Positions 5,555-6,931 of a stretch of DNA of 6,931 nucleotides are shown here, in pieces. The notes below the pieces were generated by a model. That model was not told the origin of the DNA. It searched no databases and saw nothing but the letters and a program-made list of their open reading frames with translations. Made by a program: the position numbers and the translations under genes. Location of the stretch: the NCBI GenBank assembly GCA_024684065.1, contig JAIKXO010000266.1, positions 1-6,931 of the forward strand, written 5' to 3'. Position 1 is the stretch's first letter; the number at the start of each line of letters is the position of its first letter. Source of the stretch: Lachnospiraceae bacterium (lineage in GTDB: Bacteria; Bacillota_A; Clostridia; Lachnospirales; Lachnospiraceae).

Positions 5555-5633
5555 AGTATACCATTTTTCGAGCTTTTTTCAATGTGTATCGAACATTTGT
5601 TTGTATTTTATCTAAAATACTTTTCTGTGTCAA
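5555..5633 (-). promoter_or_regulatory. uvrB promoter region: two candidate promoters around a LexA box
   Basis: P1: TTGACA (5633-5628), 17-base spacer, TAAAAT (5610-5605). P2: TTGAAA (5582-5577), 16-base spacer, TATACT (5560-5555), with a small ACTAT/ATAGT dyad at 5546-5557. The LexA site at 5590-5603 begins 2 bases downstream of the P1 -10, across its start point, and ends 8 bases upstream of the P2 -35, well placed for repression of P1. P2 gives a leader of about 70 bases. Both would transcribe the uvrB head and the membrane protein gene. Confidence 0.65.
5590..5603 (-). promoter_or_regulatory. LexA/DinR (SOS) box
   Basis: The minus strand reads CAAACAAATGTTCG. It matches the Gram-positive DinR/LexA consensus CGAAC-RNRY-GTTYG at all but the second position. 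uvrB is a standard SOS gene in Firmicutes, so a box 113 bases before the uvrB start is expected and supports the regulatory call. Confidence 0.72.
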
Positions 5634-5682
5634 TCTTCACTTTGGTGCAATCTTCTTTTTGGTCATCATCAGGCCGCACCAT
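5608..5682 (-). pseudogene. short unrecognised frame ending in the uvrB promoter
   Basis: An ATG at 5682-5680, with GGAGG 11 bases upstream, opens 24 codons starting MVRPDDDQKEDCTKVKI and ending KYFR, with its stop inside the -10 of uvrB P1. The frame is open further upstream through KLDKLEDYIE, so it may be the C-terminal remnant of a longer gene cut by a deletion rather than a complete peptide. Composition looks coding (charged, helical), but no family is recognised. Confidence 0.3.
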
Positions 5683-5750
5683 TTCTATATAATCCTCCAA
5701 TTTATCAAGCTTGCATCCTTGGGACTAAATCCCGCTTAATCCATAGATCG

Positions 5751-5766
5751 ATTATCTTGCGATAAT
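5751..5766. other. GNRA-loop hairpin behind mazF
   Basis: On the minus strand ATTATC-GCAA-GATAAT is a perfect 6-bp stem with a GCAA tetraloop, just beyond the mazF stop codon. It lacks a T tract, so it is not an ordinary terminator; it might stabilise the 3' end of the mazEF transcript. Confidence 0.35.
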
Positions 5767-5770
5767 TTAC

Positions 5771-6082
5771 TTAGCCATACTCAAATATTCCTTGAACAGT
5801 ATCAGATACATTCATCAAGTTTTCATATGAAAGCAAATCCACTCGGTTACATCCCCTTGCCTTGGGATCAATAGCCTTTATCTGCTCACATATTACTGTA
5901 CCTGACTCACCATTTTTACCTTTAACTTCTATGTGTATAGGTCCCGCAGGAATACCCGGAATCATTGGACAAACATGAAATATCCCTGTAGCTCTTATAA
6001 ACGCATTCTTACTAACGATTACAAATAACTGCTTTTTAAATCCGCTGATCTTAATTATGTCCCCTTGATAAAACTCAGTCAT
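5771..6082 (-). CDS. mazF: MazF/PemK-family toxin, probable endoribonuclease
   Basis: The 103-residue product has the MazF/PemK fold signatures: FYQGDIIKISGF (residues 4-15), QLFVIVSKNAFIRATGIFHV (18-37), CPMIPG (38-43) and the C-terminal core GTVICEQIKAIDPKARG (61-77), equivalent to the D/E-Q-x-K-x-I/L-D segment of the family. MazF toxins cut single-stranded RNA at short specific sequences and arrest growth. Its ATG overlaps the mazE stop codon by 4 bases (ATGA), the classic antitoxin-toxin coupling, so translation depends on mazE. Length is normal (about 100-120) and the frame intact, so it is probably active. Target sequence cannot be told from the protein alone. Confidence 0.9.
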   Translation of the reverse strand: MTEFYQGDIIKISGFKKQLFVIVSKNAFIRATGIFHVCPMIPGIPAGPIHIEVKGKNGESGTVICEQIKAIDPKARGCNRVDLLSYENLMNVSDTVQGIFEYG

Positions 6083-6321
6083 AAAATCTCTCTCCCTACA
6101 GGTTCACCCCAGTCAAAATCACAAACCGTTATTTCTCCGTTATATTCAGCCAACCTTTCTTCAAAAGTCTTGTGAACAAACTGCTTCTTCAGCACAATTG
6201 TGTCGTCCTTTATTTCAATATCCAATACATCAGAGATTTTCAACTGCATTTTATCAAGTATATCTTTTGGAATTCTTATACCCTGACTGTTTCCCCATGA
6301 TCTTATTGCCACCTGTTCCAT
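6079..6321 (-). CDS. mazE: MazE-family antitoxin (AbrB/SpoVT-type DNA-binding)
   Basis: The 80-residue product starts with a swapped-hairpin AbrB-type domain: RSWGNSQGIRIPKDIL (residues 7-22), the diagnostic WGNS-x-x-I-R-I-P-K signature, then ISDVLDIEIKDDTIVLK (29-45). The C-terminal half (46-80), acidic and aromatic, is the part that wraps around and neutralises the toxin in this family. GGAGGTGAT about 5 bases before the ATG is a near-perfect RBS. It overlaps mazF by 4 bases. MazE with MazF normally represses its own promoter, and a 20-bp palindrome covers the -10 here. It lies within the 1502-bp interval between the two uvrB heads, where its loss would be selected against. Confidence 0.92.
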   Translation of the reverse strand: MEQVAIRSWGNSQGIRIPKDILDKMQLKISDVLDIEIKDDTIVLKKQFVHKTFEERLAEYNGEITVCDFDWGEPVGREIL

Positions 6322-6334
6322 AGAATCACCTCCA

Positions 6335-6354
6335 TATAATGTATATACATTATA
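6335..6354. promoter_or_regulatory. 20-bp perfect palindrome, probable MazE(F) operator
   Basis: TATAATGTAT followed by ATACATTATA is perfectly self-complementary. It contains the mazEF -10 hexamer (6354-6349), so a dimeric repressor bound here would block the promoter. AbrB-like antitoxins bind such AT-rich palindromes; binding itself is inferred. Confidence 0.7.
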
Positions 6355-6377
6355 CAGTATAATTGTATGTGCTTCAA
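6349..6377 (-). promoter_or_regulatory. mazEF promoter
   Basis: TTGAAG (6377-6372), a spacer of exactly 17 bases and TATAAT (6354-6349) form a strong vegetative promoter reading left. The start point is expected near 6342, inside the palindrome, giving a very short leader with the RBS at its end. Confidence 0.75.
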
Positions 6378-6452
6378 CTTCTTTTCATGCCTATTCGTGG
6401 CACTACACACTCGGTCCGGCTGAACACATGATCAAACCTTTATCCAACATCT

Positions 6453-6709
6453 TCATTTTTCGGTCACCATATGCAAATCAAATTTTCCTTCAGATATGCT
6501 GCCATCATTTTCAAAAAAGGCTGTCATCTGCCAGCCATTTACTCGTTTATATTCAAAGATAATCGTCTCACCTTCTCGCGGACAATTGCCTCACCCATAT
6601 CATACAGTTCATCCAGTCCATATAGTCCTAATTTGTTTATTAAGATACCATATTTAGATTTCTTAGGGGGCTACGCCACAAGATATTGCGGTGTGTGATG
6701 TTCGCTGGA
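6453..6709 (-). pseudogene. decayed small ORF of unknown family, fused behind uvrB fragment 2
   Basis: Right after the uvrB break the same frame reads [12 protein letters not shown], a TAG stop (6673-6671), then PPKKSKYGILINKLGLYG and LDELYDMGEAIVRE. The sense then jumps to another register two bases off: GETIIFEYKRVNGWQ, MTAFFENDGSISEGKF, DLHMVTEK, stop at 6455-6453. Removing a CG pair at about 6580 (CGCG) joins both halves into one smooth protein, so a 2-bp insertion frameshift is likely, besides the stop. No ATG with an RBS precedes it; its own start was lost when it was joined to uvrB. The family is not recognised. Confidence 0.45.
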
Positions 6710-6931
6710 ATAGGATACAAAATACTCTACCGCGTTCTCGGGGAAGAATTCCTTGAACTCACCGTAAAGCTGTCCCGCCAGTGTCTTATTGTGGCTGATG
6801 ATCAGCGTCGGCTTGTTCAACGCCGCAATGATATTGGCCATGGTGAAGGTCTTGCCGGAACCCGTGACTCCGAGCAGGGTCTCACACTGATTGCCCTCCC
6901 GAAAACCGTCGACCAGTTTTTGTATTGCCTG
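6671..6931 (-). pseudogene. uvrB: uvrB 5' fragment 2: codons 17-90, cut by window edge and by a junction
   Basis: The frame enters at the window edge at codon 17 (Gln), repeats fragment 1 through Walker A, and continues in true UvrB sequence: [20 protein letters not shown] and [17 protein letters not shown] (to residue 90). There the expected YDYYQPEAY beta-hairpin motif is replaced by [12 protein letters not shown] and a stop; the break is at about base 6709/6710. The ATG would lie 48 bases beyond the window, near 6979. It is longer than fragment 1 by 37 codons and is likewise unable to make a working UvrB. Confidence 0.9.
6821..6931 (-). repeat. direct repeat copy 2 (uvrB codons 17-53)
   Basis: Same orientation as 5319-5429, 110 of 111 bases identical. 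Here uvrB sequence goes on past the repeat edge to 6710, so this copy retains more of the gene. The repeat probably continues past the window through the uvrB start and perhaps its promoter. Confidence 0.93.

Noticed and set aside
5319..6931. Integrative element with uvrB as attachment site, restoring the gene at one end
   Set aside because: No integrase is seen, the two copies break at different codons (53 and 90) and neither end restores a full uvrB within the window.
1..6931. CRISPR array, tRNA or rRNA genes
   Set aside because: No regularly spaced short repeats and no cloverleaf or rRNA-like stretch was recognised on reading both strands.

Overview
The window looks like an accessory, rearrangement-prone stretch of a low-to-mid G+C Firmicute chromosome, most likely a gut-type Clostridia/Lachnospiraceae. 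The signs are strong AGGAGG ribosome binding sites, TTGACA/TATAAT and extended -10 promoters, a Bacillus/Clostridia-type LexA (DinR) box, a CpsB/YwqE-type PHP phosphatase and small EF-hand proteins. The genus assignment is inference; no rRNA or tRNA gene was seen.

Left part (1-964): a minus-strand gene for a small stand-alone Smr-domain protein with its own extended -10 promoter; a possible next gene starts at the window edge. Then follow about 400 bases without a convincing gene but with a minus-strand terminator, and what looks like the 5' remnant of an insertion sequence. In that remnant a promoter, an inverted repeat, a good RBS and a 41-codon ORF run straight into a plus-strand terminator.

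Middle (965-3651, all plus strand): a complete PHP-family protein-tyrosine phosphatase; a promoter; a 62-aa EF-hand/poly-Asp protein; a secreted protein with three CX4C-X10/11-CX2H modules and an acidic tail; a C-terminal remnant of an M48 (Ste24-like) metallopeptidase that lacks HEXXH; and a GNAT acetyltransferase cut off just after its acetyl-CoA loop. The cut is at the edge of an IS630-family element (about 3644-4935, transposase on the minus strand).

Right part (4925-6931, all minus strand): a four-helix membrane protein; the first 53 codons of uvrB with a complete SOS-type promoter region; a mazEF toxin-antitoxin operon with a promoter/operator palindrome; a small decayed ORF; and a second 5' piece of uvrB (codons 17-90) running off the window. 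The two uvrB pieces are nearly identical direct repeats 1502 bp apart, and each breaks into unrelated sequence at a different codon. The window therefore holds two uvrB 'heads' without bodies, with a toxin-antitoxin module between them. One head, with its LexA box, now lies directly upstream of the membrane protein gene and could place it under DNA-damage control. This mosaic is the most unusual thing here; whether it is a cassette-forming process or simply repeated duplication and decay cannot be decided from this window.
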